Source: CAWAPS01 sp963783945
GTDB lineage: Bacteria; Actinomycetota; Acidimicrobiia; Acidimicrobiales; Palsa-688
NCBI GenBank assembly: GCA_963783945.1
Contig: CAWAPS010000004.1
Location: 1-64,000, forward strand
Direction: 5' to 3'
DNA length: 64,000 nt
A program made the translations under genes and the position numbers. The notes beneath the pieces were generated by a model, which worked only from the letters and a program-made list of their open reading frames with translations, was not told the DNA's origin and did no database searches. Positions 53,951-63,996 of this stretch are shown here, piece by piece. Each line of letters opens with the position of its first letter. The stretch's first letter is position 1.

Positions 53951-54404
53951 GTGGGCGCTGCATTCCGGATCTCGAGGGTTGGGCATGTCGTGCTGCGGGT
54001 TCGCGACGTCGACGCTTCGTGCGCGTTCTACTGCGATGTTCTCGGCCTTCGGGAGGTCGGACGCGGCGAGTTCGGGGAGGGGACGATGGTGTTCCTGTCG
54101 ACCGGCGACAGCCATCACGACTTGGCGCTCGTGCAGGGTGATCCGAACGCGGATCGCCCATCGATCGGGCTTCACCACTACGCGTTCAAGATCGGCGACG
54201 CCCCTCAGCGAGTTGGCCGCGGCGAAGGCCGACCTCGAAGCGAAGGGCGTCCCGGTGTACGCAACATTCGACTTCCGGGTTAGCAAGGCATTGATCGTGG
54301 GCGACCCCGACGGCAACTCTGTCGAGCTTTACGTCGATTCGCATCCGGAGGAGTGGCGGAGCAACCCGTCAGTTGTGGCGAGCGCTGCGCCCCTGAGTCT
54401 TTGA
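53951..54404 (+). CDS. VOC-family dioxygenase-like protein (frameshifted)
   Basis: GTG start. RVGHVVLRVRDVDASCAFYC, DVLGLREVGRGEFGEGTMVF, LSTGDSHHDLALVQ, IGLHHYAFKI; after a shift near 54205 ELAAAKADLEAKGVPVYATF, ALIVGDPDGNSVELYVDSHP. His in GHVVL and HHYAF and Glu in VELYVD form the usual metal site of glyoxalase/extradiol enzymes. Substrate unknown. A 220-bp leader precedes it inside the cassette. Confidence 0.72.
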
Positions 54405-54485
54405 GCCCGCCGTCCGTCGACTCCACAGGACGGTCGAAGCGTAAGTCGACGCCTCCGAGCCGCCTGATCGGGATCAGCCGACGAC

Positions 54486-54574
54486 CGAGCGCTCGTAACG
54501 CCGACTCTGCTGGGCTTCTACCACCAAGGTCATTCCCGCCTGCTACGAATCTGGGTGCGTGTTATGCGCTGGAC
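54486..54574 (-). repeat. attC-like site
   Basis: Core GCTCGTAACG|CCGACTCTGC, crossover 54500/54501; distal half GGGTGCGTGTTATGCGC. Confidence 0.7.
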
Positions 54575-54593
54575 TAGCCAGGCGACTACGTCC

Positions 54594-55191
54594 CTACTGG
54601 CGGAAGAGGGCCGCTGCCGTGGAACTCTCGGCCGCAAAGGAAGCGACCTTATTCGGGTCGGCGCTCCGTGCGATCCACTGATCTCCCGTGAGTAGATACC
54701 ACCGACCGTGCTTCTTCTCGACGGACCAGTTGCCGTCGGGATCGAGGATTGCAGCGCCGCCTGTGCGCTGTCCATAGTCGAGAGGGAGTCCTGTACATAG
54801 TTCACGACCCAGTCTCGGACTTCCAGCTTGGCTTCCAGGGCAGCAACTTCAGTCCGAAGTCGGCGAACTTCAGCCAGGAGCCACGGCAGATCGCTTCGGG
54901 TGTGAGCGATGAACTCAGCGTTTGCCTCCCACAAGTGCCCCTCAACGGAGACGTAGTGGTTCGGTGTCTGCACCAGGGTTGCCGCCACGTTCTCTGAACC
55001 GCTCCAGGCAGGCCACCTATCAGTTCGGTCGCCGTCAGAGTCGGGCTTTGTACTCACCGCAATGAAGCTGGTTGCCCAATCGTCGTCTAGGTGGCGGACG
55101 TGCCACGGTCCGGGGGTAGCAGCGTGGCCCTGTTCTCGATGGCCTCGAGATCGACTTCGGATACGTCCTCCACGGAGACATGATTGTTCAT
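54594..55191 (-). CDS. hypothetical helical protein (frameshifted)
   Basis: ATG at 55191: MNNHVSVEDVSEVDLEAIEN, then in a second frame WHVRHLDDDWATSFIAVSTK, LWEANAEFIAHTRSDLPWLL, AEVRRLRTEVAALEAKLEVR, then in a third LDPDGNWSVEKKHGRWYLLT and ASFAAESSTAAALFRQ. AEFIAHxRxDLPxLLAEVxRLR is a common actinobacterial and phage motif ending in a coiled coil. Frame changes near 55085 and 54760. Confidence 0.55.
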
Positions 55192-55200
55192 CTGCGCTCG
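55144..55200 (-). repeat. attC-like site, last recognised
   Basis: Core CCTCGAGATCG|ACTTCGG, crossover 55153/55154; distal half TGATTGTTCATCTGCGC. It overlaps the 5' end of the reverse gene, so less certain. Confidence 0.4.
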
Positions 55201-55355
55201 TCCTGCGAGCGAGTTCCGGGGCGACAGGGAAGCGCCATAACGACGGTTATTGTCGCTCGCCAGCGTGATGGGGCCACCGGTTCGCCAGTGGCATGGGGCC
55301 AGGCCCGGCCATCAGCGACGACATTGGTGATGATGGCCGCTCGGTGGGGTGGTGG

Positions 55356-56160
55356 TCAAGTGGGTCGGCGTCGTCGGCGGGGTCGGGCGGTGGTGGTTCC
55401 GATGTCGAGGCCGGGTTTTTGGCGGCGGCGGTAGGACTCGCCGTCGAGGACGAGTTCGTAGGCGGCGGACTGGAGCCGGTCGATGGCGGATTGGGCGAGG
55501 AGGGGGTCGGCCATCTGGGCCAGCCATTCGATGGGCTCGCGGTTGGAGGTGACCACGGTGGAGGCGACGCGGTGGCGTTCGACGATGAGCTCGTAGATGT
55601 CGGCGGTGTCGAGGGCGTCGAAGGGCTGGAGGGCGAAGTCGTCGAGGATGAGCAGGTCGACGCGGAGGAGTTTGCGGATCTCGGCGTCGTGGCTGTTGTC
55701 GAGCCGGGAGGCCCGGAGCCGTTTGAGCAGCACGTCGGTGCGGTCAGAAGATGACGCTGTAGCGGCGGCGGACGGCGGCGTGGCCGAGGGCGGTGGCCAT
55801 GAAGGTCTTGCCGACTCCGACGGGGCCGAGGATCAAGGCGTTGTGGCCGGCGTCGATGAAGCGCAGCGAGCACAGCTCGTCGAAGACTTGGTGGTCGTAG
55901 TTGACCTTGGTGGTGGCGTCCCAGTTCTCCAGGCGTCATGTCGGGGTCGAGGCCGGCGGTGCGGGCCCGCAGGCTGGCCGAGGAGGTCTCGCGGCGGGTG
56001 ACTTCGTCGGCGAGGACCAGCTCGAGGAACTCGGCGTGGGACAGGTCGCGGGTCTTGGCCAGGGCGAGGCGTTCGGGCAGGGTGTCGAGGCAGCGGCCGA
56101 GCTTGACCGCCCGCAGCAGGGTCTTAGCTCGGCGGTGACGGCCGGGGCGGGGGCGGTCAT
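55356..56160 (-). pseudogene. istB: IS21 helper ATPase IstB, copy B (frameshifted)
   Basis: The C-terminal two thirds is in one frame from LLKRLRASRLDNSHDAEIRK and LLRVDLLILDDFALQPFDA (Walker B) to AAYELVLDGESYRRRQKPGL. The Walker A part is in other frames, with single-base changes near 55745 and 55930. Confidence 0.85.
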
Positions 56161-57786
56161 GCCACGCCTCCTTCGGCCTCGAGGCCTGTTGTTCGGATCG
56201 CCTTGTGGTTGCGGGGTTTTTGGTGGCGAAGTGGCCGGGGTCGCGGGCGAAACGGGGCGCGCGGCCGGTCCTGGAGCGGCGTCGGCGGGTCGGCAGCGGC
56301 TGGTTCTCGGTGGCCCGTTCGATCATCCGGCCGATCAGCGCGCACGCTGACCGCTTCGGCCTCCAACGCCCGGGCGCAGGCGGCCTCGACCCGGTCCGGG
56401 CCCCCACCGCTTGACCAGGCCGAGCAGGGCGTAGACCTGGCGCATCTTGGTCCACGGCAGCGGGCGTGTCCAACAAGGCGTCGGCGTAGGCGCCGATCGC
56501 CGGTCCCTGCGTCGGCGGCCAGGCGGCGGAGATGGTCGAGGTCGCGCATGGCGTAGGCGGTCTTCTCCGCCGGCAGGTCCTCGGCGTCGGTGACCCGGCC
56601 GCCGGGCGCTTGGCGGGGATGGATCTTGACCAGCACGCCGCGGTAGAAGACCCGCACCAGTTCCCGGTCGGCTCGCACCTCGACCCGGGCGCCGATCAGG
56701 TTCCCCGGGATCGAGTACAGCGCCCGGCCACCTCGATGTGATGATCGCGATGCACCTTGGCGGTGGCGTAGACGGGCAGGTCGTAGCGGCGCGTCGGGGC
56801 GGGCAGCAGCCGGGGTTTCTCCTCCAGGTCGAACAGCTCGACCGGCCGGCAGGCGTGCGTGCCGTGGATCGCGCTGCCCGGCCCGGCCCGCGCACCACTC
56901 GACCGCTCGGCGCTGGGCGTCGGCCAGGTCGATGAAGGTCTCGCCGGCGAAGAAGCTGTTCCGCACGAACGGCACGGTCCGCTCCACCCGGGGCTTGTCG
57001 GTCGGGGTGCGCACCCGGGCCGGGTCGATCACGAAACCCCGGGCCTGGGCGTACTCGACGAACGCCTGGTTGCAGCCGGGGGTCGATCCGGTCGGCCTTG
57101 GTCGACCACCGGTGGACATGTTGTCGGGGATCACCACCTTGAACACCCCGCCGAAGAACGCCCAGGCCGCCTCGAACCCGTCGATCACCGTCTCGGTCGT
57201 CTGGGAGAACGACAACCACACGAAGCAGTGCCGGGAGTAACACGGCGGTGAAGATCAGCGCCCAGCACACCCGCCGCCGGCCGGTCTCCGGGTCGAAGAT
57301 CAGGCCCATCCTGCCGAAGTCGACCTGCAACTCCACGCCCGGCTCGCCATCGGCGACCCGCACCGTGGCCGCCCGGGCCGAGCGGCCCACGCCGAGCACC
57401 TCCAGGGCGTAACGGTGCAGCGTCCGCTGCGGGACCTCGACCCCTCGGCGGGCCAGCAGCTCGTGGGTCTTGACCACCGTCAGTCCCTCGTCGACCAGCC
57501 ACGCCTTCAGCTGCTCGTGATGCGCCCGCAGCGTCTCCCAGCCGGCGCCGTGCCCGTCGGGGCGGTGAGGGCGGACCCGCTCACACACCTGGCCGATCAG
57601 CTCGTCGCTCAGCTGGCCCTCGCCCCCGTCGCGGACCAGCCCGGCCTCCACCCCGGCGGTCACGTAACGCTTGACCGTCTTGCGGTCCACCAACGACAGC
57701 CGGGCGATCGCCCGTTCGCTCTCACCCCGCAGCCACAGCCGCAGGACCTCTCGGATCTCATGCACCTGAACCTCCCTGAAGCTCAT
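56157..57786 (-). pseudogene. istA: IS21 transposase IstA, copy B (frameshifted)
   Basis: Starts SFREVQVHEIREVLRLWLRG with the helix-turn-helix ARLSLVDRKTVKRYVTAG. Continues LVDEGLTVVKTHELLARRGV and GVELQVDFGRMGLIFDPETG (DDE domain entry). RVERTVPFVRNSFFAGETF, in another frame, follows. Changes near 57240, 56900 and 56700. Confidence 0.85.
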
Positions 57787-57915
57787 CGCCACCTTCCTGG
57801 GCCGCTATCGGTCAGGTGGCGACTCCAACCTCAGCGGCGACGCCGCTGGTGGATGCTCCGAGGTGGTCCCATCACTGGCGAAAAGGTGGTCCCATGCTGC
57901 TGGCGAAACTCACCT

Positions 57916-59150
57916 CGGGTTCAAGGGATCCGCGCAACAGCTCGGCCAGCAAGCCAAGTTTGGTGAGCTCTTCGAAAGGGGTCATGAGTGCCGAAGCGGA
58001 TCTGTCCCGAACTGGAGCGTGAGGTCAAACGTCTCGCGAACAAGGGGCACACCTGCGGAGATGAGCGGAATATTCGGCTGCTCCCGTCACGCTGTGGCGT
58101 AACACGCTGATGCGTGAACCCAAGCCGCCAGCAGTGACCGACTGGAATCCTTCGCCAGCACGGTTGTCGATGAGGGAACGGGAGGAGATCCGGGCCGGTA
58201 TCGAGCGTGGCGATAGCCTCACGACCATCGCCGGCAGGTCGGACGGGCCGTCTCGACCGTGTCTCGTGAGGTGGCCGCCAACGGCGGCCGGGTCGACTAT
58301 CGAGCCTGGCGGCGCACCGCTGCGCCGATGAACAGGCGAGGCGGCCCAAGGCCGCGAAGCTGGCCCATCCGCCGCTCGCCGAGCAGGTGACGGAGTGGCT
58401 GGAGGAGTGGTGGTCGCCCGAGGAGATCGCCCGGCGCTTGCGCCGGGAGTTCCCAGACGATCCGATGATGTGGGTGAGCCACGAGACGATCTACCAGTCC
58501 CTCTTCGTCCAGGGACGAGGCGAGCTGCGCCGGGAGCTGCACCGGTGCCTGCGCAGCGGCCGGGCCCAGCGCCGGCCGCGCAGGGCCGGAGAGCAGCCGG
58601 GGCAAGATCCCCGACATGGTCATGATCTCGGAGCGCCCCGCCGAGGCGAGGACCGAGCGGTGCCCGGGCACTGGGAGGGCGACCTCATCATCGGCCAGAA
58701 CGGCCGCTCCGCGGTCGGAACGCTGGTCGAGCGGACCACCCGGTACGTGATGCTGTTGCACCTGCCCGAAGGCCGAGACGCCGAGAGGGTCAACGAGGCC
58801 ATGAAGCGCGGCCATCGCCGACCTGCCCGACAGCTCCTGCGCACGCATCACCTGGGACCAGGGCAAGGAGCTGTCGGCCCACGCGCAGTTCACGTCGACA
58901 CGGGCATCCAGGTCTACTTCTGCGACCCGCACAGTCCCTGGCAGCGCGGCTCGAACGAGAACACCAACGGCCTGCTGCGCCAATACATGCCGAAGGGCAC
59001 GGACCTCTCCGCCCACAGCGCCGAGGACCTCGCCGCGATTCGCCGCGCAGCCTCAACAACCGTCCCCGCAAGACGCTCGGATATCATGAAACCATCAGAG
59101 AAGCTCGCCGAGCTTCTTGCGCTGACTGCTTGAATCCGCCCACCTCAAGG
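57916..59150 (+). mobile_element. IS30-family element, copy 1
   Basis: The left end CGGGTTCAAGGGATC is inverted at the right as GCTTGAATCCG; boundaries approximate within 5 bp. CACCT occurs on both sides near the ends, a possible target duplication. Inserted in the IS21-B right-end repeats and followed 10 bp later by another GGTGGCCCCAT repeat and copy 2. Confidence 0.6.
57988..59133 (+). pseudogene. IS30-family transposase, copy 1 (frameshifted)
   Basis: PELEREVKRLANKGHTC, then VSREVAANGGRVDYRAWR, VTEWLEEWWSPEEIARRLRR, SHETIYQSLFVQGRGELRRE, HWEGDLIIGQNGRSAVGTLV with the first D of DDE, VYFCDPHSPWQRGSNENTNG with D and E, and the terminal KPSEKLAELLALTA. Frame changes near 58060, 58250 and 58810. 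Confidence 0.82.
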
Positions 59151-59175
59151 TGGCCCCATGCTGCTGGCGAAACTC

Positions 59176-60402
59176 ACCGTGGGTTCAAGGGATCCGCGCA
59201 ACAACTCGGTGAGCTGACCAAGGTTTGGTGAGCTCACCGAGGAGGTTGGAATGAAGCGGGTTGTCCCGAGCTGGAGCGGGAGGTCAGACGCCTGGCTAAC
59301 AAGGGGCACACGTTACGTGAGATCGGACGGCTCCTGCACTGCTCCAAGCACGCGGTGAGCAATGTGCTGGTCCGGGACCCGGTCGTCGTCGGCGACAGAG
59401 TGGAATCCGTCGCCGGCTCGGTCTGTCGATCAACGAGCGGGAGGAGATCCGCGCCGGACTCGAACGCGGTGAGAGCTTCACGGCGATCGCGGCAAGATGA
59501 TCAATCGGGCGGTTTCGACGGTGTCGCGGGAGGTGGCCGCCAACGGTGGTCGAGATGACTATCGGGCGTGGCGGGCGCATCGACGGGCCGGCGGACAGGC
59601 GAGACGCCCGAAGGCGCCCAAGCTGGTCAGCCGCCTGGCCGAGGTGGTCACCGAGTGGCTGGAGGAGTGGTGGTCGCCAGAGGAGATCGCCTGCCGGTTG
59701 CGCTTCGAGTTCCCAGACGATCCGATGATGTGGGTGAGCCACGAGACGATCTATCAGTCGTTGTTCGTGCAGGGCCGAGGCGAGCTGCGCCGGGAGCTGA
59801 CCGTTGCCTGCGCACCGGGCGAGCTCAGCGCCGCCCCCGCAGCCGGCTCGAGCGCCGAGGCACATCCCGGACATGGTGATGATCTCCGAGCGCCCAGCCG
59901 AGGTCGAGGACCGGGCCGTGCCCGGGCCACTGGGAGGGCGATCTCATCATCGGCGCGCGACGACCGCTCCGCGGTCGGCACGCTGGTGGAGCGCACCACC
60001 CGCTACGTGATGCTCCTGCACCTGCCCGACGGCCGAGAAGCGGAGAAGGTCAACGCGGCCATGAAGGAGGCCATCGCCGACCTGCCCGAGCAGCTGCGCC
60101 GCACCATCACCTGGGATCAGGGCCGGGAGATGTCCAGCCACGCCCAGTTCACCATCGACACCGGCATCCAGATGTACTTCTGCGATCCCCACAGCCCCTG
60201 GCAGCGGCGGCTCCAACGAGAACACCAACGGCCTGCTGCGCCAGTACATGCCCAAGGGCACCGACCTGTCGGTCCACACCGCCGAGGACCTGGACCGGAT
60301 CGCCACGGAGTCTCAACAACCGTCCCCGCAAGACCCTCGGATTCATGAAACCATCAGAGAAGCTCGCCGAGATTCTTGCGCTGACCGGTTGAGTCCGCCC
60401 AC
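59176..60402 (+). mobile_element. IS30-family element, copy 2
   Basis: Left end GTGGGTTCAAGGGATC, right end GTTGAGTCCGCCCAC. Similar but not identical to copy 1, so the pair did not arise by a very recent duplication. Ends about 35 bp before the IS21-B right terminus. Confidence 0.6.
59251..60392 (+). pseudogene. IS30-family transposase, copy 2 (frameshifted)
   Basis: INRAVSTVSREVAANGGRDD, VTEWLEEWWSPEEIACRLRF, SHETIYQSLFVQGRGELRRE, LVERTTRYVMLLHLPDGREA, YFCDPHSPWQR. At the C-terminus the N-E-N motif (NENTNGLLRQY) is in another frame. Changes near 59490, 59850 and 60215. Confidence 0.82.
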
Positions 60403-60436
60403 GCTCCCAGTGGCCCCATGCTCCTGACGGGCGACA

Positions 60437-60841
60437 GGTTATTTTATTTAGCGTTACTTACGACCCCTGCGGAGAATGTCCGCCCAGAATGTTCCGAGCA
60501 CAAACGCAGCGACCCGTCCCTTATCCCGCCGCGCCCGGCGGCCGCCGGCATTCCCACAAGTGCCTCGAGGCGCCTCTGAACTGCTTGTGGGAGTGTGAGA
60601 CCACCCTGAGTCGGGCAGGGTAGGCTCGACGTTGATAGTTGGGTGAGTGCTTCAGGCACGCCCTCGTACACTTGTTCGGTGCTCGAACCTTGTTCCGAGC
60701 GGCGGGCTCTTAACGTGACCCTGCGATCGAGGGGGCTGTGATTTAGCGAGCTGCCCCGGTTTGCATGGACCTCCGCTGCTGAATTCGGCCACTGCGGTCC
60801 CGTAGGGCGGGATGCTCGAGGGTCGGGCTTGCTGGGAGGTG
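60437..60841. other. non-coding stretch right of the array
   Basis: Begins AT-rich (GGTTATTTTATTTAGCG). It contains a 9-bp inverted repeat TCCCACAAG / CTTGTGGGA (60552-60560, 60584-60592) enclosing the palindrome GCCTCGAGGC. That is possibly a hairpin or origin-like element, without a T-run typical of a terminator. A long minus-strand open frame covers it but looks like a GC shadow. The ArdC gene follows. Confidence 0.35.
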
Positions 60842-61848
60842 ATGATGGGTTCGGGGCGGACGCCGCAGCAGGTGCGGGAGGCGATCGCGGCGAGGGTGGC
60901 GGCGACGCAGCGGGTGCTGGAGGCCGAGGTGGCCCGGCTGGTGAGCGGCGAGGACTGGGTTCGTTTTCTGGCCTTCCAGGCACGGTTGCACCGTTACAGC
61001 GCGGGCAACTCGCAGCTGATCGTGGCCCAGCACCGGGCCAGGTTCGAGGAGGGTTTGGTGTCGTGCCCGGAGCCGTCTTTCGTGGCTGGTTTCAAGACCT
61101 GGGAGGCGTTGGGTCGCCGGGTGGAGAGGGGCCAGCGCGGGTACGCGATCTTGGCCCCGGTTCGTTCGGTTGCCCACGCCGCGGTCGACGGCGACGGGAA
61201 CCGTCGGGTGTTGCGCCGGGGCGAAGAGCCGGGAGCCGGCGGAGGGGATGGAGTCCGACGCTGGTGTTGCGGGGCTGGACGGTGGAGCACGTGTGGGACG
61301 CCTCCCAGACCGTTGGCAGGCCGTTGCCGGAACCGGCCCGGCCCAAGCTGTTGACGGGTGTGGCGCCGGCGGGTCTGTTCCAGGCGGTGGCGAAGCTGGT
61401 GGAGGGCGAGGGGTTCACGGTCGCCACGGTGCCCGACGCGGCGGCCATCGACGGGGCGAATGGTCGCACCGACTGGGCCGGGCGCACCGTGGTTGTCCGG
61501 GCAGACATGGACGACGCGGCGCAGACCAAGACGCTGATTCACGAGGCGGGGCACGTGCTGTTGCACTCGAGCCCGCCGGGGTCGGGTCTGCCCCGGCCGC
61601 TCAAGGAGGTCGAGGCCGAAAGCGTGGCGTTCATCGTGGCCGCAGCGCACGGAATGCGAACCGACGAGTACAGCTTCGCGTACATCGCGAACTGGGCCGG
61701 CGGTGAGGGGCCGAAGGCGGTGGCGGCCACCCAGGCCAGGGTGGCGCAGGCGGCCGGCGCGGTCATCGCGGTGTCGCCGGCCGAGCACTGCAGCGGCGGT
61801 CAGCGTCCCCGGGGTGGATCTGGCCCTGGAGGCGGCGCGGGCCGCTAG
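60842..61848 (+). pseudogene. ArdC-like antirestriction protein with metallopeptidase domain (one frameshift)
   Basis: ATG at 60842 right after GGGAGG. The N-terminal ArdC-type ssDNA-binding part has FLAFQARLHRYSAGNSQLIV, FVAGFKTWEALGRRVERGQR and GYAILAP. After a change near 61245 comes LFQAVAKLVEGEGFTVATVP and the zinc-protease motif TLIHEAGHVLLHS, then EVEAESVAFIVAAAHGM. Such proteins protect incoming DNA during conjugation. Fits the VirD4 gene downstream. Confidence 0.72.
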
Positions 61849-61902
61849 GCACGCTCCGGCCGGGGCGCCAGTCACCGCCGATCACGCACCGCCGGTGGGA
61901 CT

Positions 61903-62120
61903 GTGACAGCCACCGGGTTGACCGTCACACTCGCTCCGGGCCAGGTGGAGGCGTTGTTGTGGGCGTGCGCGGCTGCAACCGGCCCGTCGCCGTTCCCGGC
62001 CAGGCTGAGGGAGTGCTGGGCGGGGCGGAGGCCCGCCTGATCGTGGCATTAGCCCACGCCGCCAGCGTCGAACACGGCGAGGACGACAGGTCAGACCGGC
62101 GGGTATGTCGTCGCTGCGGC
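61903..62120 (+). CDS. small hypothetical protein of the transfer region (frameshifted)
   Basis: GTG start, LTVTLAPGQVEALLWACAAA, TGPSPFPAR; after a shift near 62010 VLGGAEARLIVALAHAASVE, HGEDDRS. Probably a short helical protein between ardC and the coupling-protein gene. No family recognised. Confidence 0.4.
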
Positions 62121-62251
62121 CGAGGGTGCCCGGAGTGCAGTTGCCGGGGTCGGTGGGCACGGGGCCATACGGATGCGGCTGCCGGCCAGGAGCCAGAGGG
62201 CCGAGGCTGTGAGCTGCGCCCGCAACCCCGAAGGGCCAACAGGAGCTGGCG

Positions 62252-63996
62252 GTGTACGCGGTAGCGGCCGTGGGGATAGCGGCGGGTTTGTTGTGGCTGG
62301 GCGGCGCCGTGTCGGCTGTGCTGTCGGGGCATCGGGTTCCGCCCGGCCGGCCGCTGGCCGGGCTGGCCGCTTTGGCCCATCCGGGCGACCCGCGCCTGGC
62401 CTGGCGGGCGCCGGTCGGCTCGCCGGTCGTCTACTGGACGGTGACCGTGCTGGTGTGGTCGGTGGCCGGCGGGTTGGTGTGGGCTTTGCGGCGGATCTGG
62501 CACGGTCACGGCCCGGCGGCACCACCGGGCGGGACCCAGACCCCACACGGACTGGAGGGGTTGGCGTCGCGCCGTCAGGTCAAGTCGGCGGCCGGATCAA
62601 AGACGCTGGTCGCCCGGGCGGCCGTGTTGCGCCCGTCGGTGTCGCATCCAGCTCCGGGCGACGTGGGGTTCCCGCTGGGCCGCAGCCGGGGGGTGTCGTG
62701 TTGGGCGGGGGTTCGGGACTCCACGGTGCTGCTGGGCCCGCCCGGGGCGGGCAAGGGTCTGCACCTGGTCATCCCGACCATCCTGGACGTTTCCCGGCCC
62801 GGTGATCACCACCGCCACCCGCCCCGACAACCTGGCTGTCACCTTGGCCGCCCGGTCGGGGCGCGGGCCGGTGGCGGTGTTCGACCCCCAGCACCTCGCC
62901 CCGGGCGCGCCGTCGGCCACGCGCTGGTCGCCGATCCGGGGCTGTGACCGGGCGCAGACGGCGATGGCCCGGGCGGTCGCTCTGGTCGGCGACGCCGGGC
63001 GGGGCACCGAGAACGGCAACTACTGGACCCGCCAGACCACCCAGGCGGTCCGCTGTCTGCTGCACGCCGCCGCCCTGGGCGGCCGCCAGGCCGGTCGACC
63101 TTTACCGCTGGAGCCTGTCGCCGGCCAACGCCAAGGAGGCCATCGACATCCTGCGGGCCGACCCCCGGGCCGGGGTGGGGTGGAGCCGGGCGCTCGATGC
63201 CATCGTGTCGGCCGACCCGCGCACCCGGGACCCGGTGTGGGCCATGGTGTCCAACACCTTCTCCGCCCTGGCCGACCCGGCCGTGCTCGACGCCGTCTCC
63301 CCCAGCCGGACGAGCGGTTCGACCCCGAGCGTTCCTGCGCTCCGGGCGGGACGATGTTCCTGTTGGGCACGGCGAGTGAGACGTCGCCCACCGCCGGGCT
63401 GGTGTCCGCGTTCATCGAGGACGTCGTCGCACACCGCCCGCCGCCTGGCCGCCGCCTCGCCCGGCGCCCGACTGGACCCGCCTTTGGGGCTGGTTCTCGA
63501 CGAGGCCGCCAACTATCCCCTGCCGTCGCTGCCGGCGTTGATGTCCGAGGGCGGGGGGACCGGGATCTGCACCTTGGTGGTGTTGCAATCGTTGGCCCAG
63601 GCCCGGGACCGGTGGGGTCGGGACCGGGCCCAGGCCATCTGGGACGCCGCCACCATCAAAGTGGTGTTGGGCGGCCAGGCCAACACCGACGACCTGACCG
63701 ACATGTCCCGACTTTTGGGCGAGGTCGAGGTCCGCGACACCACCGAGTCTTACGGGCAGGGCGGGCAGCGCTCGACCACGGTGGCGGTGCGGTCCAGGCC
63801 GATTCTGACCCCGGCCCAGCTGCGCACCCTGCCGTTCGGGACCGGGGTGCTGCTGTTGCGCTCCGCCCCGCCGATCATGCTCGCCCTCGGCCCGTGGACC
63901 GCCCGGCCCGACGCCGCCGCTCTGACCGCCGATAAACAACAGCTCGAAGAGCGTCTTCGCGCCGCGGTCGAGCTCGACGACGACAGCGGTGCGTGA
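62252..63996 (+). pseudogene. VirD4/TraG-like type IV coupling protein (several frameshifts)
   Basis: GTG start. Two N-terminal helices, AVAAVGIAAGLLWLGGAVSA and VVYWTVTVLVWSVAGGLVWA. Then STVLLGPPGAGKGLHLVIPT (Walker A), VAVFDPQHLAP, NYWTRQTTQAVRCLLHAAAL, MFLLGTASETSPTAGLVSAF, GLVLDEAANYPLPSLPALMS (Walker B), ICTLVVLQSLAQARDRWGRD and VLGGQANTDDLTDMSRLLGE. It recruits DNA-relaxase complexes to the conjugation channel. Four frame changes (62795, 62945, 63105, 63300-63430). Nearly full length, 580 residues. Confidence 0.8.

Larger units (their letters stand above)
55251..60436 (-). mobile_element. IS21-family element, copy B, with two IS30-family copies in its right end
   Basis: The left end TGTCGCTCGCCAGC (55251) and the inverted right end CTCCTGACGGGCGACA (to 60436) share TGTCGC and ATGGGGCCA. 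Flanked by the 6-bp direct repeat GGTTAT (55245-55250 and 60437-60442). The true right end lies 2.5 kb beyond istA because IS30 copies occupy the repeated GGTGGTCCCAT region. About 75-80% similar to copy A by eye. Confidence 0.85.

Noticed and set aside
3812..55200. The repeated motif as a CRISPR array
   Set aside because: Spacing is irregular (81 bp to over 2 kb), the repeats are degenerate, and the intervals are genes; no Cas genes are visible.
57890..57915. Right end of IS21 copy B just after the istA start
   Set aside because: The sequence reads GCTGGCGAAACTCACC rather than the terminal GGGCGACA, and the matching flanking repeat GGTTAT is found only at 60437.
60552..60592. The inverted repeat as a rho-independent terminator
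   Set aside because: No T-run follows on either strand, and the arms are separated by 23 bp containing another palindrome.
60444..60983. A 179-residue minus-strand frame beside ardC
   Set aside because: Pro/Ala-rich start antisense to the conserved ArdC N-terminus, with its end reading into the IS21 flank; no family resemblance.
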